Assembly (NCBI RefSeq): GCF_029894335.1
Contig: NZ_JARXZC010000011.1
Coordinates: forward strand, 62,001 to 126,000
Reading direction: 5' to 3'
DNA: 64,000 nt
From: Kitasatospora sp. MAP5-34
GTDB taxonomy: Bacteria; Actinomycetota; Actinomycetes; Streptomycetales; Streptomycetaceae
Below the pieces are notes generated by a model. That model was not told where the DNA came from. It was given only the letters and a program-made list of their open reading frames with translations, and did no database searches. Shown piece after piece: positions 32,525 to 40,032 of the stretch (positions are counted from its first letter, which is position 1; each line of letters begins with the position of its first letter). Position numbers and translations under genes: made by a program.

Positions 32525-33388
32525 TCAGCCGTTGGCGAGTGCCTGCACGCGGTCGATCGCGCCGTTGAAGAGGTTCTGGTCACCAGGCAGGCTGCCGGAG
32601 TCGGAGTACTGCCAGATGGTCTGGTACGCCCACCCGGCCGGGAGGGTCCCGACGCTGCTCGCGTAGTGGGCGATCCAGAGCGGGTCGGTGCCTCCGAAGC
32701 CGCCGTTGTTGCCGGTGCAGGCGCTCCACCAGCCGGCGGTGGTGTAGATGACGGGGTAGCGGCCCGTCCGGCTCGCCACGGTGTTGCCGAAGTCGTGGAT
32801 CCAGTTGACCATCGCGCCCTGGCTGAGCCCGTAGCAGCTCGCGCCGTACGGGTTGTACTCGATGTCGAGGGCGGGCGGCAGCGTCCTGCCGTCGCGGGAC
32901 CAGCCGCCGCCGTGGTCGACCAGGAAGTTGGCCTGGGTCGCACCGCTGGAGATGTTCGGGAGGGCGAAGTGGTAGGCGCCCCGGATCAGGCCGGCGTAGT
33001 AGCTGCCGTTGTACTGCTGGGCGAAGTACGGGTTGGTGTAGCCGGTGCCCTCGGTGGCCTTGACATACGCGAACCTGGCGCCGTCCGCGGCCGCCGCGCT
33101 CCAGTCGACGTTGCCCTGCCAGCTGGAGACGTCCGTGCCGGGGGTCTGGGAGACCAGCGGGCGGATGGTGCCGGTGTGCGATCTGCCCTCGTGCGCGACG
33201 ACGGTCGAACCGGCGAAGTCGCGCTCGGGGTGGTAGCCGCGAGGCGTGGTGGGCCCGGCCGCGTTCGCGGGCGCGGCGGCGGTGGCGAGCAGTACGGCGC
33301 CCGCCGCGAGCGCGACGGCGCCCTGGCGGAGCAGGTGGCGGGTGTGACGTAGTGGGGAGAGGTGGAACGAAGGTGCGGTACTTGGCAT
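32525..33388 (-). CDS. Secreted GH25 (Chalaropsis-type) lysozyme
   Basis: This 287-residue secreted glycoside hydrolase 25 has a Sec signal peptide (basic start, AVALAAGAVLLATAAAPANAA, cleavage near residue 44). The catalytic domain shows DVSSWQGNVDW (Asp86), AYVKATEGTGYTNPYF and ALDIEYNP with Asp175 and Glu177, the expected catalytic acids. It cleaves the beta-1,4 bond of peptidoglycan between MurNAc and GlcNAc. The ATG at 33388 has AAGGAG just upstream. A pair of Cys (in SCYGLS and SACTGN) may form a disulfide. Transcription is divergent from a GNAT gene. Confidence 0.92.
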   Translation of the reverse strand: MPSTAPSFHLSPLRHTRHLLRQGAVALAAGAVLLATAAAPANAAGPTTPRGYHPERDFAGSTVVAHEGRSHTGTIRPLVSQTPGTDVSSWQGNVDWSAAAADGARFAYVKATEGTGYTNPYFAQQYNGSYYAGLIRGAYHFALPNISSGATQANFLVDHGGGWSRDGRTLPPALDIEYNPYGASCYGLSQGAMVNWIHDFGNTVASRTGRYPVIYTTAGWWSACTGNNGGFGGTDPLWIAHYASSVGTLPAGWAYQTIWQYSDSGSLPGDQNLFNGAIDRVQALANG

Positions 33389-33478
33389 GAGCGCTCCTTG
33401 GTCCGGGTGCGGCCGGTGCCGATCGGCGTGACCGCGCAGCAAGGAGGCTAGTCATGAACCCGACAGCCGCGCCACGGT

Positions 33479-33495
33479 GTTGATCCCACATCAAC
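33479..33495. promoter_or_regulatory. GTTGAT-N5-ATCAAC dyad upstream of the lysozyme gene
   Basis: A perfect 6-base inverted repeat with a 5-base centre lies 91 bases upstream of the lysozyme start, in the spacer shared with the GNAT gene. Such dyads are typical operators, but the protein is unknown. Confidence 0.4.
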
Positions 33496-33622
33496 CCGCA
33501 CCGAGAAGTGTGAGCCGACGACATACTCCGGAGCGGTCCGGCGGTGGTCGGACGGGTGATCGGGCTGTGGCACGATGCATGGCGGACGGGGAACGAATCC
33601 GCAGAGAACTGGAGTGAGCCAG

Positions 33623-34159
33623 ATGGTGTCCGAGAACTCGGAGCTGACCTTCCGTACGGCGGAGGCGGCCGACGTACCGGCGCTGGTGGCGCTGATCGAG
33701 TCCGCGTACCGGGGTGACGCGAGCCGGGCCGGCTGGACGACGGAGGCCGACCTGCTGGGCGGTCGCCGTACGGATGAGGAAGCCGTCGCCGAGGCCGTCG
33801 CCCGGCCCGACACCCTGCTGCTGATGGCCGAGCGGGCGGGGGAGCTGCTCGGCTGCTGCCTGCTGGAGCAGCGCGAGAAGGTCGCGTACTTCGGGATGTT
33901 CTCGGTCCGTCCCGAGCTTCAGGGCGGCGGCCTCGGACGGGCGGTGCTCGCCCACGCGGAGCGGGTCGCACGGGAGAGGTGGGGTGCGGCGGAGGTCGAG
34001 ATGACGGTGATCGACCTGCGCGAGGACCTGATCGCCTGGTACGAGCGCCGGGGCTACCGGCGGACGGGCGACCACTCCCCGTTCCCGTACGGCGACGAGC
34101 GTTTCGGCGTCCCGCGCCGGCCGGACCTGCGTTTCGAACGGCTGACCAAGGCGCTCTGA
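33623..34159 (+). CDS. GNAT-family N-acetyltransferase
   Basis: This 178-residue GNAT protein has the acetyl-CoA-binding motif A: MFSVRPELQGGGLGRAVLAHAE, with the Q/RxxGxG/A loop intact. It continues with LIAWYERRGYRRTGD, motif B. Acceptor substrate cannot be told from sequence. I start at MVSENSELTF, with GGAG eight bases upstream. It stands alone. Confidence 0.85.
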   Translation: MVSENSELTFRTAEAADVPALVALIESAYRGDASRAGWTTEADLLGGRRTDEEAVAEAVARPDTLLLMAERAGELLGCCLLEQREKVAYFGMFSVRPELQGGGLGRAVLAHAERVARERWGAAEVEMTVIDLREDLIAWYERRGYRRTGDHSPFPYGDERFGVPRRPDLRFERLTKAL

Positions 34160-34183
34160 CCGGCCGCTGCCCCTACCCCTGGC

Positions 34184-34780
34184 TCAGTCCCCGTAGAGGC
34201 TGTGGCAGACCTTCGCCTGCTCCGATCCCGGAGCCCACTGCCCGAGCCGCTCGGCCTCCGCGCACACCTTCACCGCTGGGACCAGCTGTGTCGTCGAGCC
34301 GCCGCCGGTCTGCGGGGGAGCGGGGGCCGGGTTGGTGTGGTGGGTCCTGACAGGCCGGGGGCGGGTGGTCTGACGCGGGGTCGGCGCCTGGTCCGGGTCG
34401 TCGCCGGTACTCGCCGGTGCGGCGGAGGACGGCGCCGGTGCGGCGCTCGGTGCTGCCGAGGAGGGGGAGTCGGACACCCACGGGGACGGGGACGGGGACG
34501 CGGACTGGGACCGGGACGCGGACGGGGACGACGGCCCGGCGGACGCCGGGCTCGCGGACGGATCGGGCGGCGGCGCGCCGCCGTTCTCGCCGGAGGCTCC
34601 GCAGGTGGCCAGCAGCCCGCCCAGCACCAGGGCACCACCGAGCGCGGTCGCCGCCCAGGCCACCTTGCGGGCCCGGGTCCGCGCCGGACGCAGCGGGGTG
34701 ACCGGCGGCTCCCAGGGTGTCGGCGGTGGTGGCGGTTGCTCCCACCCGTACTGCCACGGCGCCTGCCACTGCTCGTTCAC
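34184..34780 (-). CDS. Single-pass membrane protein with Pro/Ser/Ala-rich extracellular region
   Basis: This 198-residue protein starts with GTG preceded by GGAGG. An aromatic, proline-rich cytoplasmic segment (WQYGWEQPPPPP) leads to a transmembrane or lipoprotein-like helix (VAWAATALGGALVLGGLLATCG). The outside part is low-complexity Ser/Pro/Ala/Thr, followed by a short conserved end with two Cys (VCAEAERLGQW, VCHSLYG). I do not know its function; it looks like a cell-surface stalk. Confidence 0.6.
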   Translation of the reverse strand: MNEQWQAPWQYGWEQPPPPPTPWEPPVTPLRPARTRARKVAWAATALGGALVLGGLLATCGASGENGGAPPPDPSASPASAGPSSPSASRSQSASPSPSPWVSDSPSSAAPSAAPAPSSAAPASTGDDPDQAPTPRQTTRPRPVRTHHTNPAPAPPQTGGGSTTQLVPAVKVCAEAERLGQWAPGSEQAKVCHSLYGD

Positions 34781-34905
34781 GGTCGTCCTCCGCACACTCT
34801 CGTCGCCCGCGCGCATGGCGGGCTGCCGTGCTCAACGAGCCACGGCACCGGTGCGGAACGCCTCCGCACGGCCGTCAGGGCGTGCGCGCGACCCGCTCGC
34901 GCCAC

Positions 34906-35160
34906 ATGCTGAAGGACATGGACACCAACACGGACAGCAACCCGTCGGCGACCCCGCTGGTCGAGGTCGCCGAGTTCCGCACCGACAGCCGTTACCGCCT
35001 GGTGCACTTCGAGGGGACGGGCTGGGAGCCGCTCGCCCCCGAGGAGTTCGAGCCCCGGCTCAGACAGCTCTTCCCCGACCTCGATCCGCATGACCCCGTC
35101 CGGGTGCACTGGACCGACCGCCCGTGGGAGTGGCCCGCCTGGCACCCCGGTGAGGCCTGA
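34906..35160 (+). CDS. Small conserved hypothetical protein
   Basis: An 84-residue acidic protein with VEVAEFRTDSRYRLVHFEGTG and DPVRVHWTDRPWEWPAWHPGEA. An ATG at 34918 is a possible start, but its purine-rich site is too close. The codon pattern is strongly coding. No signal or membrane segment is seen. I know no function; it is unrelated in position to the neighbours. Confidence 0.55.
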   Translation: MLKDMDTNTDSNPSATPLVEVAEFRTDSRYRLVHFEGTGWEPLAPEEFEPRLRQLFPDLDPHDPVRVHWTDRPWEWPAWHPGEA

Positions 35161-35223
35161 CGGAGGCTCCGACCCCTCAGGTCTCTCCGGCTTCGTCGGC
35201 GCGGGACCCGGCCTGGCAGTACG

Positions 35224-36003
35224 TCACGACGGGCGGGTCCAGCGCCGGGTGGAGCGGGAGTGGGTCGACGCGGCGGTGGCGGTGGCGGCCAGCAGGAGCC
35301 CCGCGATCAGCAGGGGCAGGGTGCGCGAGGAGTGCAGCGCGATCAGGCCGCCGACCAGGGCTCCGGCGAACATCGAGAGCACCGAGAGCGCGCGGCGGAC
35401 GAACCTGCTGTCGGAGCCGCCCGCGAGGCGGCCGTCGGCGCTGATGCCGGTGATGGTCAGGGTGAGCACGGTGGTGGTGAAGTCCGGGACGGCCAGGCGG
35501 CGGGCTGCGGCGTTCTGAGTACCCATCGCGAGGGCGAGCAGAATGATGATCAGATCGCGACCTGTTCCCGTGAACGGGTCCGCCAGGCTCTCGCTGCAGA
35601 CGTACGCGACCAGGACGAGCGCCGTCTCCAGCAAGGTGATCCCGAGCAGCAGCCTGGCGCGGTGGCCGGGGAACCGATTGCAAACCCTGCCGCCGAGCAG
35701 GGCACCCGCCGAGAACGCGAGCAGGGCCAGCAGCGACGCCTTGAGCGAGAAGGCGGGGGCTCCGGCGATCGAGAAGGCCGTGAAGACCACGTTGCCGGTC
35801 ATGTTGGCGACGAAGACGTTGCCCAGGACGAGGTAACTGAAGGCGTCGACCATGCCGGTGACGACGGTGAGCGCCAGCAGCATCGGCTGCAGCGGGCCGT
35901 GGCGGTCGTCCGGGCCGGGGGCGAGGGTGGCCCACAGGTCGCGCAGCGGCGTGAAATGCAGTGGCGTGAAATGCGGTGGCGTGAATCGCGGCGGGCTGGT
36001 CAC
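35224..36003 (-). CDS. YoaK/DUF1275 family membrane protein
   Basis: This 259-residue membrane protein of the YoaK (DUF1275) family has six hydrophobic segments. LTVVTGMVDAFSYLVLGNVFVANMTGN is the family signature, and MGTQNAAARRLAVPDFTTTVLT follows. The function of this family is not established. I start at the GTG of VTSPPRFTPPHF, with GGAG upstream. The N-terminus contains an FTPPHFTPLHFTPL repeat made by three 15-base tandem units. Confidence 0.82.
   Translation of the reverse strand: MTSPPRFTPPHFTPLHFTPLRDLWATLAPGPDDRHGPLQPMLLALTVVTGMVDAFSYLVLGNVFVANMTGNVVFTAFSIAGAPAFSLKASLLALLAFSAGALLGGRVCNRFPGHRARLLLGITLLETALVLVAYVCSESLADPFTGTGRDLIIILLALAMGTQNAAARRLAVPDFTTTVLTLTITGISADGRLAGGSDSRFVRRALSVLSMFAGALVGGLIALHSSRTLPLLIAGLLLAATATAASTHSRSTRRWTRPS
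35948..35992 (-). repeat. Three 15-base tandem units in the YoaK-family gene start
   Basis: Three near-identical units read on the plus strand as GGCGTGAAATGC(A/G)GT. They encode the N-terminal FTPxH repeat ahead of the first membrane helix. Copy number is likely variable. Confidence 0.8.
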
Positions 36004-36044
36004 GGTGGCGCTCCGATCGGGAGGGGCGGTCCGGCTGGGCGCCC

Positions 36045-36100
36045 GGGCGTGTCTCATGATCCCCGGCGTCGGCGTCCGGCGGGGATCGTGAGACACGCCC
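36045..36100 (-). terminator. Long hairpin after the PNPOx-type gene
   Basis: Two 20-base arms (36045-36064 and 36081-36100) are complementary except for one G-U pair, around a 16-base loop. The right arm touches the stop codon of the flavoprotein gene, which lies on the minus strand, so the hairpin should end that transcript before the YoaK gene. Confidence 0.75.
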
Positions 36101-36804
36101 TACGGCCAGAGCAGCCTGCGGCGCCAACTGCCGTCGTCCTGGCGGCGGTACGCCAGACGGACGTGCCGACGGTGCTGGTCACCCTGCCAGAACTCCACCT
36201 CCTCGGCGAGCACCGAGTAGCGGGTGTGGCCGGGCGCGGGGGTGGACGGGTCGCGTTCCCGCAGCGCCGCCGCTGACTCCCAGGCCCGCTCGAACTCCGC
36301 CGGGCCGGAGAGCGGCAGGCTCTGCCGGCCGACCAGCGTCGCGATGTGCGCGGCCGGGCTCAGCCCGCGTACGTCCGGCGCCGCCCACGCCAGATCCAGC
36401 GCCTCCACCCGCCCCCGCAGCCGGATCTGCCGTCCGAGGGCCGGCCAGTACGAGGTGAGCGCCGCCCACGGGGAGACCGCGAGCTGACGGCCCATCGGGC
36501 TGCGGGCGTCGGCCTGGAAGGACCACGCGCCACGCGCCACGTCGAGGTCGCGCAGGACCAGCATCCGGGCGTCCGGGTGGGAGTCCTCGCCGACGGTGCT
36601 GACCGTGACCACCTGCGCGTCGGGCACGTCCGCCGTCATCGCGCCGAGCAGCCATTCCACGTAGAGCGGCGCGGGCTCGGCCGGCGCCACCGCCGGATCG
36701 AACCCGGGCAGCTCACGAGCCATCGGCGGCCGCTCGCGAAGCAGCCGGCGGAGCTCCTCCACGGGTGATCCGTCCGGCCCGACACCTGTTGACCGCTGCG
36801 ACAC
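36100..36804 (-). CDS. Pyridoxamine 5'-phosphate oxidase-type flavoprotein
   Basis: This 234-residue protein has the PNPOx split-barrel: ALYVEWLLGAM-type helix, VTVSTVGEDSHPDARMLVLRDLD (FMN-binding start), WSFQADARSPMGRQLAVSPWAALTSYWPALGRQIRLRG, and a C-terminal dimerisation region (VEFWQGDQHRRHVRLAYRR) in which WQG and R.R match PdxH. It could be PdxH itself, which makes pyridoxal 5'-phosphate, or a related FMN enzyme. AGGAGG precedes the ATG. It lies ten bases after the convergent-free end of the adenylation gene upstream. Confidence 0.78.
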   Translation of the reverse strand: MSQRSTGVGPDGSPVEELRRLLRERPPMARELPGFDPAVAPAEPAPLYVEWLLGAMTADVPDAQVVTVSTVGEDSHPDARMLVLRDLDVARGAWSFQADARSPMGRQLAVSPWAALTSYWPALGRQIRLRGRVEALDLAWAAPDVRGLSPAAHIATLVGRQSLPLSGPAEFERAWESAAALRERDPSTPAPGHTRYSVLAEEVEFWQGDQHRRHVRLAYRRQDDGSWRRRLLWP

Positions 36805-36813
36805 GTCCGCCTC

Positions 36814-39030
36814 CTACCGTCCGGGCCCGAGGCTATCGCGTTCAGCGCGCCCGGCCGTCCCGGCCGACACTCCGGGCGGCCGCCAGGCGAGGAACCGGAC
36901 CACCACCACGGCGGCGACGATCAGGCTCACGTCGAACCCGTGGACCAGTACCACCTGCCGGGGCCAGTCGGTGGCCCGGCCGACGCGGTACCAGCGGTAC
37001 CAGTTGTCCTGCGGCCACCACACGCCCAGCAACCAGGCGATCGAGATCAGGGTGCGGACCGTCAGACCGCGTGGACGGCCGTGGCGTTCGAGGACGCTCC
37101 GGCCGAGGACCAGGAAGGCGACGGCGGCACCGAAGCCCAGACACTCGAAGGCGTACAGCAGCCGGACCAGCCCCGCCCAGGGCGCCGGAACCCCCGAGAG
37201 GCTGGTGGAGCCGTACCGGAGGACATCGGTGAGGACCGCCGCGAGTGCCCCGAACAGGACGGTCAGGACCGCCCAGGTCACAGCGCCGGGCGGCTCCGCC
37301 GGCCGGGGGTTCACGGGCTGCGGCGCGGCGCGGGGCGCGGCGTGGGGAGTGCTGTGGGGAGCGTTGTGGCGGGCAGGGCGGGGTGTGGTGGGCGGCGCGG
37401 AGTGTGGGTGCGGGGGTGCGTACGGGTGCGGATGCGGGTGCGGGTGCGTTTGGCCGGGCGCGGTCGGCAGGGGGAGGCCGCGTCGGTCGAGTCTGCCCGC
37501 GCGGGTGCGGGGCAGGGCGGGCAGCGGGACGACGGTGCCGGGCACCAGGTTCGGCGGCAGCCGGTCGGCCAGGTACGAGCGCAACGTCCCCGGCTCGGTG
37601 GTCGCGTCGGCGGCGGGGACGACGTACGCGACCAGCCCGGATCGGTCGGGCGCGGTCTCGATCTCGGCGACCACGCTCTCCAGGACGAGGGGGTGGCCGC
37701 GCAGCACCGCCTCGAGCTCGGCCACCGCAGTGGCGCCCGTCGGGTCGGCGGTGTCCGGGCCGACGGCCCGTCCGACGAACTCCAGCAGCCCGTCCGGCCG
37801 CAGCCGTCCGATGTCGCCCGTGCGGTGGACCCGGCCGTCCGGGTCCAGCTCGGAGTGCTCGAAGCGCTCGGCGGTCAGCTCGGGCCGGCGCAGGTAGCCC
37901 CGGCCGAGGCCGGGCCCGGCGAGGCAGATCTCACCCGCCTCGCCGGGAGCCACCGGTCTGCCGCGCCGGTCGAGCAGATGGACCCGGGTGCCCGGGAACG
38001 GCCGCCCGATCAGCGAGATCCGCTCGGCCTGCTCCGGAGCGTCCAGCAGTGTGCTGCTGTCGAAGTAGGTACTGTCGACGGCGGCCTCGGCGACCCCGTA
38101 CACGTTGAGGTGGCGGACCCCGGGGCCCAGGTAGCGCTGCAGCCGCAACTGTTCGTCGAGATACCACTTCTCCGCTCCCACGGAGAGCAGCCGGACCTTG
38201 CCCAACTCCAGCCCGAGCGGCAGGAGATGGGCGAACAGCCGGCGCAGGGTGTGGACGTTGGTCTCCAGCACGGTGACCCCCTCCCGGATCACCAGGTCGT
38301 GCAGCAGGGCGATCGGCGCGGCCTGGTCCGGGGTGAAGTCGCGGTCCGCCATCACCAGGGTCCCGCCGGTGCACAGCGCGCGGATCCATTCGGCGGTGAA
38401 GACGTCGGACTCCAGCGTCGCCGTCTGCAGGAACCGGTCGGCGGCCGAGAGTTGGTAGACGCGTCGCCAACCCCGGTAGGAGTGCAGCAGGTTGCCGTGT
38501 TCGATCAGCGCACCCTTGGGCAGGCCGGTCGACCCGGAGGTGTAGAACACGCAGGCCAGGTCGGATGGTTGGAGGTCCACGCCCAGCGGCGTGGGCGGGT
38601 GCGCGGCGATCGCACCGGCCAGCGTGTCGAGGCAGAGCACGGTACGCGCACTCGCGTCCGTGAGCCTGACCCGGTTCACCTCCTGGGTGATCACCATCGC
38701 GGGGTCGGAGTCGGAGAGCATATGACGGATCGTGTGGTCGGGCCCGCTCGGCTCCAACGGCACATACGCGGCGCCCGCCTTGAGTACCGCGAGCACCGCC
38801 GTCAGCAGCTCGGGCTCCCGTCCCAGCGCCACGGCGGCGACCGCACCCCGCCGCAGCCCGAGCTCGGCCAGATGCCGGGCCAGCCGGTTCGCCCGCGCCT
38901 CGAGCTCGCCGTACGTCAGCCGGACCGAGCCGCACACCAGCGCGGTCGTCCGGGGCGCGCTGCGGGCCTTCTCCTCGAACAGCTGGTGGACGCTCCGGGC
39001 CTCGCCGGACGGTTCGGCAGCGCTGCTCAT
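36814..39030 (-). CDS. Adenylation-domain protein fused to a four-helix membrane domain
   Basis: This 738-residue protein starts with an NRPS-type adenylation domain (1-525): A3 FYTSGSTGLPKG (162-173), A5 NVYGVAEAAVDSTYF, A7 HRTGDIGRL. The A8 hinge beyond FVGRA (about 418) lacks the usual QVKIRG, and the A10 Lys is replaced by Arg513 (RAGRLDRRGL), so normal adenylation is doubtful. No carrier-protein or condensation domain follows. Instead a His/Pro-rich linker (about 528-580) leads to four hydrophobic helices (about 585-605, 618-643, 657-675, 692-716). GGAGGGG precedes the ATG. It is separate from any biosynthetic cluster. It may bind an amino or fatty acid at the membrane; function unknown. 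Confidence 0.78.
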   Translation of the reverse strand: MSSAAEPSGEARSVHQLFEEKARSAPRTTALVCGSVRLTYGELEARANRLARHLAELGLRRGAVAAVALGREPELLTAVLAVLKAGAAYVPLEPSGPDHTIRHMLSDSDPAMVITQEVNRVRLTDASARTVLCLDTLAGAIAAHPPTPLGVDLQPSDLACVFYTSGSTGLPKGALIEHGNLLHSYRGWRRVYQLSAADRFLQTATLESDVFTAEWIRALCTGGTLVMADRDFTPDQAAPIALLHDLVIREGVTVLETNVHTLRRLFAHLLPLGLELGKVRLLSVGAEKWYLDEQLRLQRYLGPGVRHLNVYGVAEAAVDSTYFDSSTLLDAPEQAERISLIGRPFPGTRVHLLDRRGRPVAPGEAGEICLAGPGLGRGYLRRPELTAERFEHSELDPDGRVHRTGDIGRLRPDGLLEFVGRAVGPDTADPTGATAVAELEAVLRGHPLVLESVVAEIETAPDRSGLVAYVVPAADATTEPGTLRSYLADRLPPNLVPGTVVPLPALPRTRAGRLDRRGLPLPTAPGQTHPHPHPHPYAPPHPHSAPPTTPRPARHNAPHSTPHAAPRAAPQPVNPRPAEPPGAVTWAVLTVLFGALAAVLTDVLRYGSTSLSGVPAPWAGLVRLLYAFECLGFGAAVAFLVLGRSVLERHGRPRGLTVRTLISIAWLLGVWWPQDNWYRWYRVGRATDWPRQVVLVHGFDVSLIVAAVVVVRFLAWRPPGVSAGTAGRAERDSLGPGR

Positions 39031-39234
39031 GGACCCATCCCCTCCTGGTTCCCGCGACTCTCCCCGGAGGCACCCCTTGCACAGCCCACCCGCCCCCACT
39101 GACAGTGTGCGGCCAGTCGGCCTGGGTGATCCGCCTCCGTTCAGGGGGAGTTGAACATCTGCCACGGGCCCGGAGCACGGCCCTGCCGACGCGCCCGCCC
39201 CGGGACCGCCCTGCGAGCTGCCGGCTGCCCAGAA

Positions 39235-39281
39235 CCACCGCGCACGCGCCGGCGTTCGGGGCGGCGGCGCGTGCGCGGTGG
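39235..39281 (-). terminator. Perfect 17-base-pair hairpin after the glutathione peroxidase gene
   Basis: The arms (39235-39251 and 39265-39281) are exactly complementary, with a 13-base loop. It lies 27 bases after the stop of the peroxidase gene and ahead of the adenylation gene. Confidence 0.8.
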
Positions 39282-39307
39282 TCGGGGAGGTTGCCGAAGG
39301 GGGTTGG

Positions 39308-39796
39308 TCAGGCCGGGAGTTGGGCCTCGATGGCGGTGATGACCTCGTCGGCCTCGGGCTCGGTGCGGGGGCGGAAGCGGTCGGCGACGGTGCCGTCCGG
39401 GGCTATCAGGAACTTCTCGAAGTTCCAGGTCACGTCGCCCGCCGTGCCCTCGGCGTCCGTGGTCTTGGTCAGCTCGGCGTAGAGGGGGTGACGGTCGTCC
39501 CCGTTGACGTCGAGCTTCTCGAAGAGCGGGAACGAGACCCCGTACGTGGTCGAGCAGAAGGTCTGGATCTCCTCCGCGCTGCCCGGCTCCTGGCCCATGA
39601 ACTGGTTGCAGGGGAAGCCGAGGACGCTGAAGCCGCGCTCGGCGTAGCGCTGCTGCAGCCGCTCGAGCCCGGAGTACTGCGGTGTCAGGCCGCACTTCGA
39701 GGCGACGTTGACGATGAGCAGGGCCTTGCCCTGGTAGTCGGCCAGCTTGGCGGGCTCGCCGGTCAGGGTGCTGAGCGGGATGTCGTACAGGCTCAT
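39308..39796 (-). CDS. Glutathione peroxidase-family thiol peroxidase
   Basis: This 162-residue Gpx-family protein has the catalytic tetrad: Cys35 (NVASKCGLTPQY), Gln/Asn of GFPCNQFMGQEP and Trp124-Asn125 (WNFEKFL). It is a Cys-type enzyme. The FPCNQF Cys63 and a further Cys81 may act in resolution, and such enzymes usually use thioredoxin rather than glutathione. GAAGGAA lies before the ATG. It reduces hydrogen peroxide and lipid hydroperoxides in the cytoplasm. Confidence 0.92.
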   Translation of the reverse strand: MSLYDIPLSTLTGEPAKLADYQGKALLIVNVASKCGLTPQYSGLERLQQRYAERGFSVLGFPCNQFMGQEPGSAEEIQTFCSTTYGVSFPLFEKLDVNGDDRHPLYAELTKTTDAEGTAGDVTWNFEKFLIAPDGTVADRFRPRTEPEADEVITAIEAQLPA

Positions 39797-40032
39797 GAAG
39801 GTTCCTTCGGGGTGGTGATCCGGCGGTGGGTCTCCCGCCGGAGCCGACAACCGTACGCGGGCCCCTGGTGTTCCCGATCGCGGGCCGGTCCCGTCGGTGC
39901 CTCCCGGTTCTTTGCCGAAGCTTTGTCAACTCATCGGGGGCGTAAGCCGTGTGACATGTGCAATGGTACAACGTCCGCCGACCGGACCGGCGGCAGCCGC
40001 CGCTTCCGCCGAACACCGAGAAGGGAATCCTT

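Noticed and set aside
34909..35160. Small protein considered as part of the neighbouring stalk-protein gene
   Set aside because: It lies on the opposite strand, divergently, and has its own coding pattern; no shared motif.
37400..37460. His-Pro repeat of the adenylation-membrane fusion considered as a metal-binding site
   Set aside because: The GTGCGG-type tandem repeats can explain it as a slippage product; no metal transporter context.
36940..39102. Long plus-strand open frame opposite the adenylation-domain gene
   Set aside because: It is antisense to a gene with intact A3, A5 and A7 motifs and has no motif of its own.
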